Below are positions 14,978 through 24,300 of a stretch of 29,548 nucleotides of DNA, piece after piece. The translations under genes and the position numbers were made by a program. Every line of letters starts with the position of its first letter. The stretch's first letter is position 1. The notes under the pieces were generated by a model that saw nothing but the letters and a program-made list of their open reading frames with translations, did not search any database and had not been told where the DNA came from. Source of the stretch: a virus; the IMG/VR virus record IMGVR_UViG_3300031766_000043, positions 1 to 29,548 of that record. The stretch is one strand, 5' to 3'.

Positions 14978-17365
14978 TTGGCCCAGTCTAAAAGAACAAA
15001 CGTAAAAAAAATTGAATCTATCGGCACAGGTCCCTTCGAAGCAATTGTAGTTAGTAATTTAGATGCTACATATTCAGGATCACTAAAAGTTGATATTCTA
15101 AAAAATAACTCTACAGGTAGTTTACCTGAAGGATTAGGAACATCAATAGAAGTTAGATATTTGTCACCATTTTATGGTATTACTAATCCTGCGCATACGT
15201 CAGCAAATGACGGATATGCCGCAACTCAAAAAAGTTACGGTATGTGGTTTGTACCACCTGATATTGGCTCAAGAGTTTTAGTTACATTTGCTGAAGGCGA
15301 TATTGCTAACGGATTTTGGATAGGATGTATCCAAGATAAATTTATGAACTTTATGGTTCCAGATGGAAGAGCATCAACAGCACTTACAACTCCCGGTACT
15401 CCGCAAAATATTCAAGGTTTAAAATTACCAACAGGCGAGTATAATAAAAAAGTTGAAAAAGGATCAGGAAGAGACCCAACAAAATTTAATAAACCGTACA
15501 ACAAAGATTTTACACAAGCACTTGAAATACAAGGTTTAATAAGAGACGAAAATCGAGGAACAACAAGCACGAGTGCTAGGCGTGAAGTTCCTAGTGCTGT
15601 ATTTGGAATAAGCACTCCTGGACCAATAGATAAAAGACCCGGAGCACCTAAAGGGCTTGCTGGAGAAGCAGGACTTAAACATTCAAAATTTGTTAACAGG
15701 CTTGGTGGTTCAAGTTTTGTTATGGATGACGGTGATGACAAATTAACAAGAGCATCACATGCATCAGCAGGGCCGCCAGCATATGCAAATGTTGAAGCTG
15801 GCGAAACATTTGGTCAGTCTAGTATACCACATAACGAACTTATGCGATTTAGAACTAGAACTGGTCATCAAATATTAATGCACAACAGTGAAGACTTTAT
15901 CTACATTGCCAACAGTAGAGGAACAGCTTGGGTAGAATTAACTAGTGATGGTAAAATTGATGTTTATGGTTTAGATAGTATATCTATACATAGTGACGCT
16001 GATATAAACCTTACAGCAGATAGAGATGTAAACATAGAAGGCGGTCGTGCTGTCAATGTAAGAGCTAGTGGACGATACGGTGAAGGAACTGGTGAAGTAA
16101 AAATAGAAAGCCACAGTGATACTAGTATATTAGCAGAACAAAATATGTTAGTTACAGTTAAACAAAACCAAGACACAACTGTTGGCGGAATTCAAAGTAC
16201 ATTAGTTACAGGTGATATTCATCATCACACAAATGCAAATTTATATGTATTAGCAGATGCACAAGGACATATACGTTCAGCAACTGATATGTTTATTAAT
16301 ACTGATACAACACTTAATTTAGTAGGAAAAGCATCATACTTAACAGCAACAGAAGGAGCAATTAATATCAATGCCGCAGGCGGCAACGTTGAAATTGATG
16401 GAGACACGGATATTAATTTAAACAGCAGCTCGTCATCAGCAGGCACAGTGGCAACTGATGCAGCAGATGCTATAGAAATGATACCATTGCCTAGACACGT
16501 TGTTCCTAAAACAAATCCAGGAACAGAAGTCCCTTCGGACATACAAACATTCGTAAAAAGAATGCCAAGTCATGAACCATATGCACAACATGAAAACTTA
16601 GATCCGTTATTCTTTAAGAGTCAAAGAACAGATATATTAGTTGATACGCCTTTGCCTCAAGCAGATTTACTTACCAGTGTTGATACTTTTAGAAAAAGCG
16701 ACCGAGTTGGCAACAAAGACGCTGTTAGCTCAACCGCTGGACCACCTCCAGGAACAAGTGGCACAACTCCTGTTGCTACAACTACAAAAAAAGATGATAA
16801 AACACTAGAAACTAAATTTACTAGTGTCGGTGCCGACGGTAGTATTTTAGATGTTATTGGTAATGCAGAAGGTGCAGGCTATAACACTCCTTATGGTGGA
16901 TCTAAAATAACACCATTCCAGTTCTATGGAAAACAATTATCAGAACTAACATTACAAGAAGTAATTGATTGGCAAATTGCAAGTGTAGACGCAGGATCAG
17001 CAAGTTCAGCAGCAGGTAAGTATCAAATTATTAAGAAAACATTGATAAGTTTAGTTGACGGAGACGGAGTAGTAAGTAGAACAGAGTTATTCAGTCCTGC
17101 TAACCAAGATAAATTATGTCGTAAATTACTGCAGAGAAGAGGAATTGATGCGTTTATTTCAGGCTCCAAATCAGAGCCAGCTTTTTGTAGATCATTGGCA
17201 CAAGAATGGGCCAGTTTACCAGTTACATTTAGACAACAAGGTAGTAAGAGAATAGTCGAAACAGGAGAAAGTTATTATCAAGGTGTAGCAGGCAACAAGT
17301 CAAGAATCTCCCCTACACAATTAATTGCTGCAGCTAGGAATGCTAAAGATTCCGGTTATGCGTAG
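14978..17365 (+). CDS. 5: gp5-like central spike with C-terminal lambda-R-like lytic domain
   Basis: This 795-residue protein begins at TTG 14978, directly after the hub's TAA, with GGAG about nine bases upstream. Residues 10-130 look like the gp5/VgrG OB domain (FVPPDIGSRVLVTF and GDIANGFWIGC). Residues about 290-480 are short beta repeats (INLTADRDVNIEGGRAVNV) typical of the triple-stranded spike helix. A Pro/Gly/Thr linker (about 580-610) leads to an enzyme domain (615-795) resembling lambda endolysin R, a GH104 lytic transglycosylase: E631 in AEGAGYN as likely catalytic acid, SAAGKYQII around G680, and LAQEWASLPV. In T4 gp5 the lysozyme lies between the OB domain and the spike helix; here the enzyme is after the helix and from another family. 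Confidence 0.85.
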   Translation: MAQSKRTNVKKIESIGTGPFEAIVVSNLDATYSGSLKVDILKNNSTGSLPEGLGTSIEVRYLSPFYGITNPAHTSANDGYAATQKSYGMWFVPPDIGSRVLVTFAEGDIANGFWIGCIQDKFMNFMVPDGRASTALTTPGTPQNIQGLKLPTGEYNKKVEKGSGRDPTKFNKPYNKDFTQALEIQGLIRDENRGTTSTSARREVPSAVFGISTPGPIDKRPGAPKGLAGEAGLKHSKFVNRLGGSSFVMDDGDDKLTRASHASAGPPAYANVEAGETFGQSSIPHNELMRFRTRTGHQILMHNSEDFIYIANSRGTAWVELTSDGKIDVYGLDSISIHSDADINLTADRDVNIEGGRAVNVRASGRYGEGTGEVKIESHSDTSILAEQNMLVTVKQNQDTTVGGIQSTLVTGDIHHHTNANLYVLADAQGHIRSATDMFINTDTTLNLVGKASYLTATEGAININAAGGNVEIDGDTDINLNSSSSSAGTVATDAADAIEMIPLPRHVVPKTNPGTEVPSDIQTFVKRMPSHEPYAQHENLDPLFFKSQRTDILVDTPLPQADLLTSVDTFRKSDRVGNKDAVSSTAGPPPGTSGTTPVATTTKKDDKTLETKFTSVGADGSILDVIGNAEGAGYNTPYGGSKITPFQFYGKQLSELTLQEVIDWQIASVDAGSASSAAGKYQIIKKTLISLVDGDGVVSRTELFSPANQDKLCRKLLQRRGIDAFISGSKSEPAFCRSLAQEWASLPVTFRQQGSKRIVETGESYYQGVAGNKSRISPTQLIAAARNAKDSGYA

Positions 17366-17380
17366 AGGGTAAATATTACT

Positions 17381-17827
17381 ATGAGTACTTTAGAGAAAAA
17401 TATATACAAAAGGGTAAATGTAGCAAGTTCTACAAAGCCTAAACAACCAGCATCAAGTGCGTCTTACAGATCTATAAGCACAGTAAATCCTGTTAATGAC
17501 GGATACAGATTGTACGACCTTGCTGTTATTAAACAGGATATAATTAACCATTTTCATATACGTCAAGGTGAAAAATTAGAAAATCCTGAATTTGGGACAA
17601 TTATATGGGACTTACTATTTGACCCATTAACAGAAGGACTAAAAGCCGCTATTATTGAGAATGTAGCAGATATTATTAATTATGATCCTCGGGTTACTGT
17701 TGATAATGTTATTGTTGATACGTATGAAAGTGGTATACAAATTGAATGTACTCTAATCTACCTAAACTATAGTATTGCTGAAGCTATGACTCTACAATTT
17801 GATAGAGAAGCTGGCTTACTTGCTTAG
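17381..17827 (+). CDS. 25: Baseplate wedge protein gp25
   Basis: This 148-residue protein carries the GPW/gp25 family signature: IINHFHIRQGEKLENPEFGT (about 51-70) followed by IIWDLLFDPLTE, then a beta-rich C-terminus. T4 gp25 has 132 residues. It forms part of the inner wedge core with gp6 and contacts the first sheath ring, acting as sheath initiator. An AGAGGG site lies 12 bases before the ATG. The N-terminal 35 residues are Ser/Thr-rich and extend beyond the family core. It lies between the spike and gp6, as in related phages. Confidence 0.93.
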   Translation: MSTLEKNIYKRVNVASSTKPKQPASSASYRSISTVNPVNDGYRLYDLAVIKQDIINHFHIRQGEKLENPEFGTIIWDLLFDPLTEGLKAAIIENVADIINYDPRVTVDNVIVDTYESGIQIECTLIYLNYSIAEAMTLQFDREAGLLA

Positions 17828-17855
17828 AGAATTAACTACGTACATAACAGTTTAT

Positions 17856-17863
17856 AATAAATA
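17856..17863 (+). promoter_or_regulatory. Late-type promoter before gp6
   Basis: AATAAATA differs from TATAAATA at the first base and lies about 20 bases before the gp6 ATG, in the 55-base gap after gp25. Such a site could boost gp6 and the giant gene downstream. The match is short and the region AT-rich. Confidence 0.45.
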
Positions 17864-17882
17864 CGTTATATGAGGAAATTAG

Positions 17883-20800
17883 ATGTCAGCTACTGATAGA
17901 CAAAACAGATTACTAGTTGCAGAGGATTGGAAAACAATATACCAATCTTTTCGCAATGCCGACTTTCAAAGTTACGACTTTGATAATTTAAGACGAACAA
18001 TGATAGAATATCTTAGGACTAATTATCCTGAGGATTTCAACGACTATATTGAATCAAGTGAATACCTTGCACTAATTGACTTAGTAGCATTCCTTGGACA
18101 AAATTTATCCTTTAGAATTGATTTAAATGCAAGAGAAAATTTCCTCGAACTTGCAGAACGTAGAGAATCAGTACTAAGACTAGCAAGACTACTAAATTAT
18201 AATCCACGAAGAAATCAATCTGCTAACGGACTTTTAAAATTTACAGCCGTAAGCACTACTGAAGATCTTCTTGATTCAAATGGTACTAACTTAGCAGGCC
18301 AAACAATACAGTGGAACGACAGCACCAATTCAAACTGGTATGAACAGTTTATTAAAGTGCTAAACACTTCGTTACCAGTTAACGGAGTATTTGGTAAGCC
18401 AAACAAAAGTGAGACAGTAGCAGGCATATCAACAGACCAGTACAGAATAAACGGAGTTAACACTGATGTTCCTGTATATTCTTTTGAAAAGCCAATTGAA
18501 GGTAAAACAACTCCTTTTGAAATTGTATCTACAGATATAGAAGAAGGTAGTTTAGTTGAAGAAGCACCAATACCAGGAAACAACTTTGCGTTCATGTATA
18601 GAAATGATACACAAGGACCAGGTAGTAGTAACACAGGATTTTTTGCACACTTCCGTCAGGGTAGACTAGAAAGTGGACAATTTAGTGTAACACAACCTAC
18701 ACCAAATCAAACAGTTTCCATTGATACAGAAAATATTAACGATTCAGATGTTTGGTTATTTAAATTAGATGCAAATGGTAACGAATCAGAGTTATGGTCA
18801 AAACTTGATGCTGTAGAAGGCAATAATGTAATATACAATAGTATTAACAAAAAAATAAGAAATATCTATAGTGTGCTAACAAGAGTTGACGACAGAATTA
18901 ATATAGCATTTAGTGATGGAGTTTTTGGAAATCTTCCAAAAGGTAATTTTAAATCATATTTTAGAACTAGTGAAAATAGAAATATGGTTATTACACCAGC
19001 AGCTATTACTAATATTGCTGTTAATATTCCATACCTAAGCAAAAAAGGAAGAGTACACACTCTTACATTAACTCTAGGGTTACAAACAACTGTAGCAAAT
19101 AGTGCTAGATCTGAAAGTAATTTAAGTATTAAACAAAATGCACCTGCAACATACTATACACAAAATAGAATGGTCACAGGGGAAGATTACAATGTTGCTC
19201 CTTTAGGCATAAGTCAAGAAATTGTAAAAGTAAAATCAGTTAACAGAACATCAAGTGGTATATCAAGATACTTTGATTTAAATGATGCTACCGGCAAATA
19301 TAGTAATACTAACTTATACGGAAATGATGGCGTACTATACAAAGAATACATCACAAACAAAACAAGTTTTAATTTTAATACTCAAACAGATATTGAAGGT
19401 ATTATAATAAACACTGTAGAACCTATTCTTGATGACAAGAAAGTAAAACATTATTACTTAGATAAATTTCCAAAGATTAGTACTTTTGATCTAAGTGTTT
19501 ATTGGAACGTTACTACAGAAGCTACAAACACTTATACAGGTAATTTTCAGTCATTAGATGCCTCTGGTTATCGAGTTGGATCATTTACTACAAACAGTTT
19601 AAAATATATTGAAGCTGGCACAGCAATTAAATTTGAAGCACCAACAGGATTCCACTTTATGCCCGACGGATCCTTAATGGCAGGTGACGCTAACCATGTA
19701 GGAAGTTCTACATATAAATGGACTAAAGTTATAGCGGTTGCAGGTAACGGACTAGACATTGGATTATCAGACACACAAGGTCCAATAGCATTAGCTGATA
19801 AGATTGCTAACGGATGCAGACTAGTACAGATACGTCCTAAGTTAGCAAACAGTCTTATTGACGATGTTAAAGTAGAAATTATTGATCAAACTTTTGCATA
19901 CAACGATTTTGGGTTACGTTATGATGATGTTAATCGTGTTTGGCGTTTAATAAAAGCAACAGACTTAGATAAGAAAAGTAGTTTTGGTACAGGATTTGCA
20001 GGCAATGTAAGTAATGCTAACCTTGATGCAAGTTGGTTATTGCTATTTGAAACAAATGGCGAGACATACAAAGTAACAAATAGAGGGTTACGTTATGTAT
20101 TTGAAAGTGATAGGGAAATTAAATTCTACTATGACAGCACAGATAAAATATATGACACACAAACAGGTAAAACTATAAGAGACAAACTAAGTGTATTGAA
20201 TATAAACACAAGACCTAACAGTGTGTTGCCGTTTACAGATAACTTTGATTTTGATATTTTAGAATCATATAGAGATAAAGAAGGTTATGTAGACACTAAG
20301 AAAATAGAAATAACATTTGCTGACAAAGACGCAGATGGTGTTATTGATGATCCAGAATTATTTTTACATATTGTAGGTGACGAGGATAATACTCCACTAA
20401 CAAAAATTATTATACACGAAAAATATTTTACAGATGCAGGTGTTGAAGAATTTAGATATGTTGAATCAACAGATATTGAAATACTAGAATCGCAAACTAA
20501 CATACAACCATTAAGCACATACACAGATGGACAACTATTTTACTTTAGAGACAACAATGTGTTTAAGAAGTTAGATGCATCAATACTTGAACTAGTAACT
20601 AACAGTGACTACAAAGCATTTATAGGAAGAGACAAACTAAAATTCCATTATATACATGTTGCTGATACTAACAATAGGATTGATCCTAGTGCAAGTAATA
20701 TTATTGACACTTATATGTTAACAAAAACATATGATAGAAATTATAGACTTTTCTTAGATGGACAATTAACACAACAGCCACTACCACCAAGTTCAGATGA

Positions 20801-21389
20801 GTTATTTAGATCTTATGGTCGCGAACTTAATAAAATTAAATCAATAAGTGATGAAGTAATTTACCATCCAGTAAAATACAAAGAACTATTTGGTGCAGCT
20901 GCTAGATCAGATCTACAAGCAACATTTAAATTAGTAAAAAATCCTGATCAAGTTTTAAATGACAATGATGTAAAGACAAGATGTATTGAAGCAATTAATC
21001 AATATTTTGCATTAGAAAATTGGAACTTCGGTGATACGTTTTACTTCCAAGAATTAGCAACATATATAACAAACAGACTTGCACCAGATTTAGTAAGTGT
21101 TGTTATTGTTCCTGATCAAGTAACACAAACTTTTGGTAGTTTGTTTGAAATAAGAAGCGAAGTTGATGAAATTTTTATTAACAGTGCAACAGTGGCAGAT
21201 ATAGAAATTATTGACCAAATTACAGCAACTAGATTAAATGCATCTGGTAACGTAGTAACATCAAGTGAAAATGTAAACACAGGTATTACAAGTGCATCGT
21301 CATTTACTAGTTCATCTAGTTCAAATAATTTAAACAATTCAAGTTCAAGCAGTTCTAATAATTCAAGTAGCGGAGGAAGTTATTACTAA
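17883..21389 (+). CDS. 6: Baseplate wedge protein gp6 (enlarged)
   Basis: This 1168-residue protein has a clear gp6 N-terminus (residues 35-105), with SSEYLALIDLVAFLGQNLSF and LNYNPRRN. The C-terminal domain (about 1025-1110) is also gp6-like, with WNFGDTFYFQELATYITNRL and APDLVSVVIVP. gp6 forms the inner ring that links wedges and triggers sheath contraction. T4 gp6 has 660 residues, so about 500 residues are added, apparently in the middle (roughly 500-950). The end (about 1140-1168) is almost all Ser and Asn and looks disordered. GAGGAA lies well placed before ATG 17883. The stop overlaps the next start by one base (TAATG). Confidence 0.88.
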   Translation: MSATDRQNRLLVAEDWKTIYQSFRNADFQSYDFDNLRRTMIEYLRTNYPEDFNDYIESSEYLALIDLVAFLGQNLSFRIDLNARENFLELAERRESVLRLARLLNYNPRRNQSANGLLKFTAVSTTEDLLDSNGTNLAGQTIQWNDSTNSNWYEQFIKVLNTSLPVNGVFGKPNKSETVAGISTDQYRINGVNTDVPVYSFEKPIEGKTTPFEIVSTDIEEGSLVEEAPIPGNNFAFMYRNDTQGPGSSNTGFFAHFRQGRLESGQFSVTQPTPNQTVSIDTENINDSDVWLFKLDANGNESELWSKLDAVEGNNVIYNSINKKIRNIYSVLTRVDDRINIAFSDGVFGNLPKGNFKSYFRTSENRNMVITPAAITNIAVNIPYLSKKGRVHTLTLTLGLQTTVANSARSESNLSIKQNAPATYYTQNRMVTGEDYNVAPLGISQEIVKVKSVNRTSSGISRYFDLNDATGKYSNTNLYGNDGVLYKEYITNKTSFNFNTQTDIEGIIINTVEPILDDKKVKHYYLDKFPKISTFDLSVYWNVTTEATNTYTGNFQSLDASGYRVGSFTTNSLKYIEAGTAIKFEAPTGFHFMPDGSLMAGDANHVGSSTYKWTKVIAVAGNGLDIGLSDTQGPIALADKIANGCRLVQIRPKLANSLIDDVKVEIIDQTFAYNDFGLRYDDVNRVWRLIKATDLDKKSSFGTGFAGNVSNANLDASWLLLFETNGETYKVTNRGLRYVFESDREIKFYYDSTDKIYDTQTGKTIRDKLSVLNINTRPNSVLPFTDNFDFDILESYRDKEGYVDTKKIEITFADKDADGVIDDPELFLHIVGDEDNTPLTKIIIHEKYFTDAGVEEFRYVESTDIEILESQTNIQPLSTYTDGQLFYFRDNNVFKKLDASILELVTNSDYKAFIGRDKLKFHYIHVADTNNRIDPSASNIIDTYMLTKTYDRNYRLFLDGQLTQQPLPPSSDELFRSYGRELNKIKSISDEVIYHPVKYKELFGAAARSDLQATFKLVKNPDQVLNDNDVKTRCIEAINQYFALENWNFGDTFYFQELATYITNRLAPDLVSVVIVPDQVTQTFGSLFEIRSEVDEIFINSATVADIEIIDQITATRLNASGNVVTSSENVNTGITSASSFTSSSSSNNLNNSSSSSSNNSSSGGSYY

Positions 21390-24300
21390 TGTCTTACGAT
21401 AACGATCAGACAGAATCACCGTTGCCAGCAGGCAACAACTCTAATAGAAAGAGTGCAGATTTACTTCCTAAGTATTTTAGAACACAAGCAAACAAGAAAA
21501 TACTATCAAGTACAATAGACCAGCTTACACAACCAGGTGTGGCAGAAAAAGTCAATGGCTATATGGGAAGAAAAAATGCAAAAGCATATAGAGCTGATGA
21601 CACTTATATTGCTGACATTTCTAAACAAAGAGAAGATAGACAATTAGAGCCAGCAACAGTTTCTGTAGATGATTTAGGTAATGTAAATTTCTTTGCTGAT
21701 TATACTGACTATATTAACCAAGTTAAAAACTTTTCAGGCAACGTAGCTAATCAAAGTTTATTAAACAGTCAAGAATATTATTCTTGGAATCCAAATATTG
21801 ATTGGGATAAATTTACAAATTTCCGTGAGTACTATTGGTTGCCTAATGGTCCGCAAACTGTTACAGTTTTTGGAAAAAGTTTAGAAGAAGTTAGTACATA
21901 TACAGTAACAACAGAAGATCAAGATGATAATGTTGTTTATAAAATATCGCCTCCAGGGTTTACACCTAACCCTGCATTAACTTTGTATAGAGGTCAAACT
22001 TATACATTTGAAATAGATACACCAGGACATCCGTTCTCCTTTTCATCAAACAGACGTTTTACTGATGTACCATTTGATGTAGTTAAACAAGCAGACGGTA
22101 GTTACAACATTGTGTCAACTGGTAGTGCAGAAAACATATCTAGTTTATATGTGCAAGGCATTACAGCAACAGACTTAGACGGTAACGAAATTAATCCTGT
22201 AAATGTTGAAGAAGGATTTATTACCTTTACAGTTCCTTTTAACGCACCAGAACAACTTTATTATACAAGTCAAAGTAATGCTAACACTAGTGGTTATGTT
22301 AAAGTATTTGATCTAATAGAAAACACTAAAATTGATGTTAATGAAATTATTGGAAAGAAAGCGTATACTAGTTCTAATAAAGTTAAATTCAGTAATGGTT
22401 TAAAAGTTAAATTCGCAGGTAATGTTACTCCTGAAATTTACAAAAATGACGAATGGTATATTGAAGGTGTTGGAGACGGAATTAAGTTAGTTAAGGAAAG
22501 TGATTTAGTTATTCCTGCTAATTACGTTGGCGACAAATTAGTTCCATTTGATAGTGAAGGCTTTGATAGATTGCCATTTGGTAATGCAAGTGCTTATGCT
22601 GGAACTAAAGATTATATTATTGTTAATCGAGCAAGTGTTGACAGAAACGCTTGGACACGTTATAATAAATGGTTCCATAAAGATGTAATTGAAAAGTCTG
22701 CAGAATACAATGGCCAAGTTCCAACAGTAGATCAAAGTTCTAGAGCAGCAAGACCTATTATTGAATTTAATGCAGGACTAAAATTATTTAATTTTGGTAC
22801 TAGTGCTAAAAATGATATTGACCTAATTGATTTTAAAACTACTGATGCATTTAGTACAGTAGAAAATGCAACCGGATATAATATTGACGGTACATCACTT
22901 GCTGATGGCATGCGTGTAATATTCAATGCAGACACTGATAGGAATGTTAAAGGTAAAATTTACACAGTTAATTTTATTCTAATTGATAATATTAGACAAA
23001 TTAGTTTAATTGAAGATACAGATTCTACACCGTTAGTAGATGAAACATTACTAGTTAAAGGTGGCACAACTTATAGAGGCAAATTATTTTATTTTAACGG
23101 AACAGAATGGAAATTTGCACAAGCAAAAGATAAAGTAAACCAAGCACCGTTATTTGATATATTCGATAATAATGATGATAGTTTTTCTACTTACAATTCT
23201 TCAAACTTTGCTGGTACAACATTGTTTAACTATAAACAAGGCACTGGCACAAATGATAGTGAATTAGGATTTCCGTTATCGTACAGAGCAATTGAAAACT
23301 TTGGCGATATACAATTTAACTTTCCTTTAGTTACAGATTCATTTGTGTATGAAGAAAATAATGAAAATATAAAAGTTAATATCGAAACAGGTTATCTAAG
23401 AAAGTACACAGACCTAACTACATATGTTAGTGAAAATGGTTGGATAAAAGCACATAAGCCAAGTAAGCAAGCAATAATACAACAGTATGTTGTAGACACT
23501 AATACTAATGACTTTGCTGTTAATGTATTTGATGCTAGTGGTGATTTAAATGATCTAGTTGTAAAAGTTTATGTAAACAACTTGTTTAAAAAAGAAAATG
23601 ACCATTACACTATTAATAGAATCAATAGTATTGCATATGTAACATTTACTACAGCACTAACTAAAGACGATGTTGTAGAATTAAGATGTTATAGTAACAC
23701 AGATAAAAATGAAAACGGTTACTATGAACTAGCATACAACTTAGAACGTAACCCTATGAATGAAAACATAGGCGACTTTACAATAGCAGAAGTTAATGAC
23801 CATGTTAGTACAATTATTGAAAATACATTTGAGTATGACGGAAACGTATTTCCAGGTGTAAGCAACTTAAGAGATATAGGTGACCTAAGCAAACACGGCA
23901 CACGATTTGTAAAACATAGTGGACCAATAAGTTTAGCCAGTTATCATCTAACAGACAAAAATGCAAATATTGTAAAAGCGTTAAAATATGCTAGACTAGA
24001 ATATGCAAAGTACAAAAGAGTATTTTTACAAGTTGCAGAAAATTTAGGATATGACGGACCTACCAAAGAACACGTTGATAAAATTCTTGAAGAAATAAAC
24101 AGCCAAAAAACAAAAGGCATGCCGTTTTATTTCTCAGACATGTTACCGCATGGTGCGTCAAAAAGAACACTACATAATGTAACAGCAAGTACAGGTACAT
24201 TCTTTGGACTTTCAAAAGTGTTTAGTCTTAATAACTTAACTGAAAAGGCGGTATTAGTTTACCTTAATGATCAAGAATTATGTCACGGGACAGACTATGT

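Noticed and set aside
17828-17882. Terminator between gp25 and gp6
   Set aside because: Only a bulged CATAAC/GTTATATG pairing without a U tract; the gap is better explained by a late-type promoter and ribosome site.
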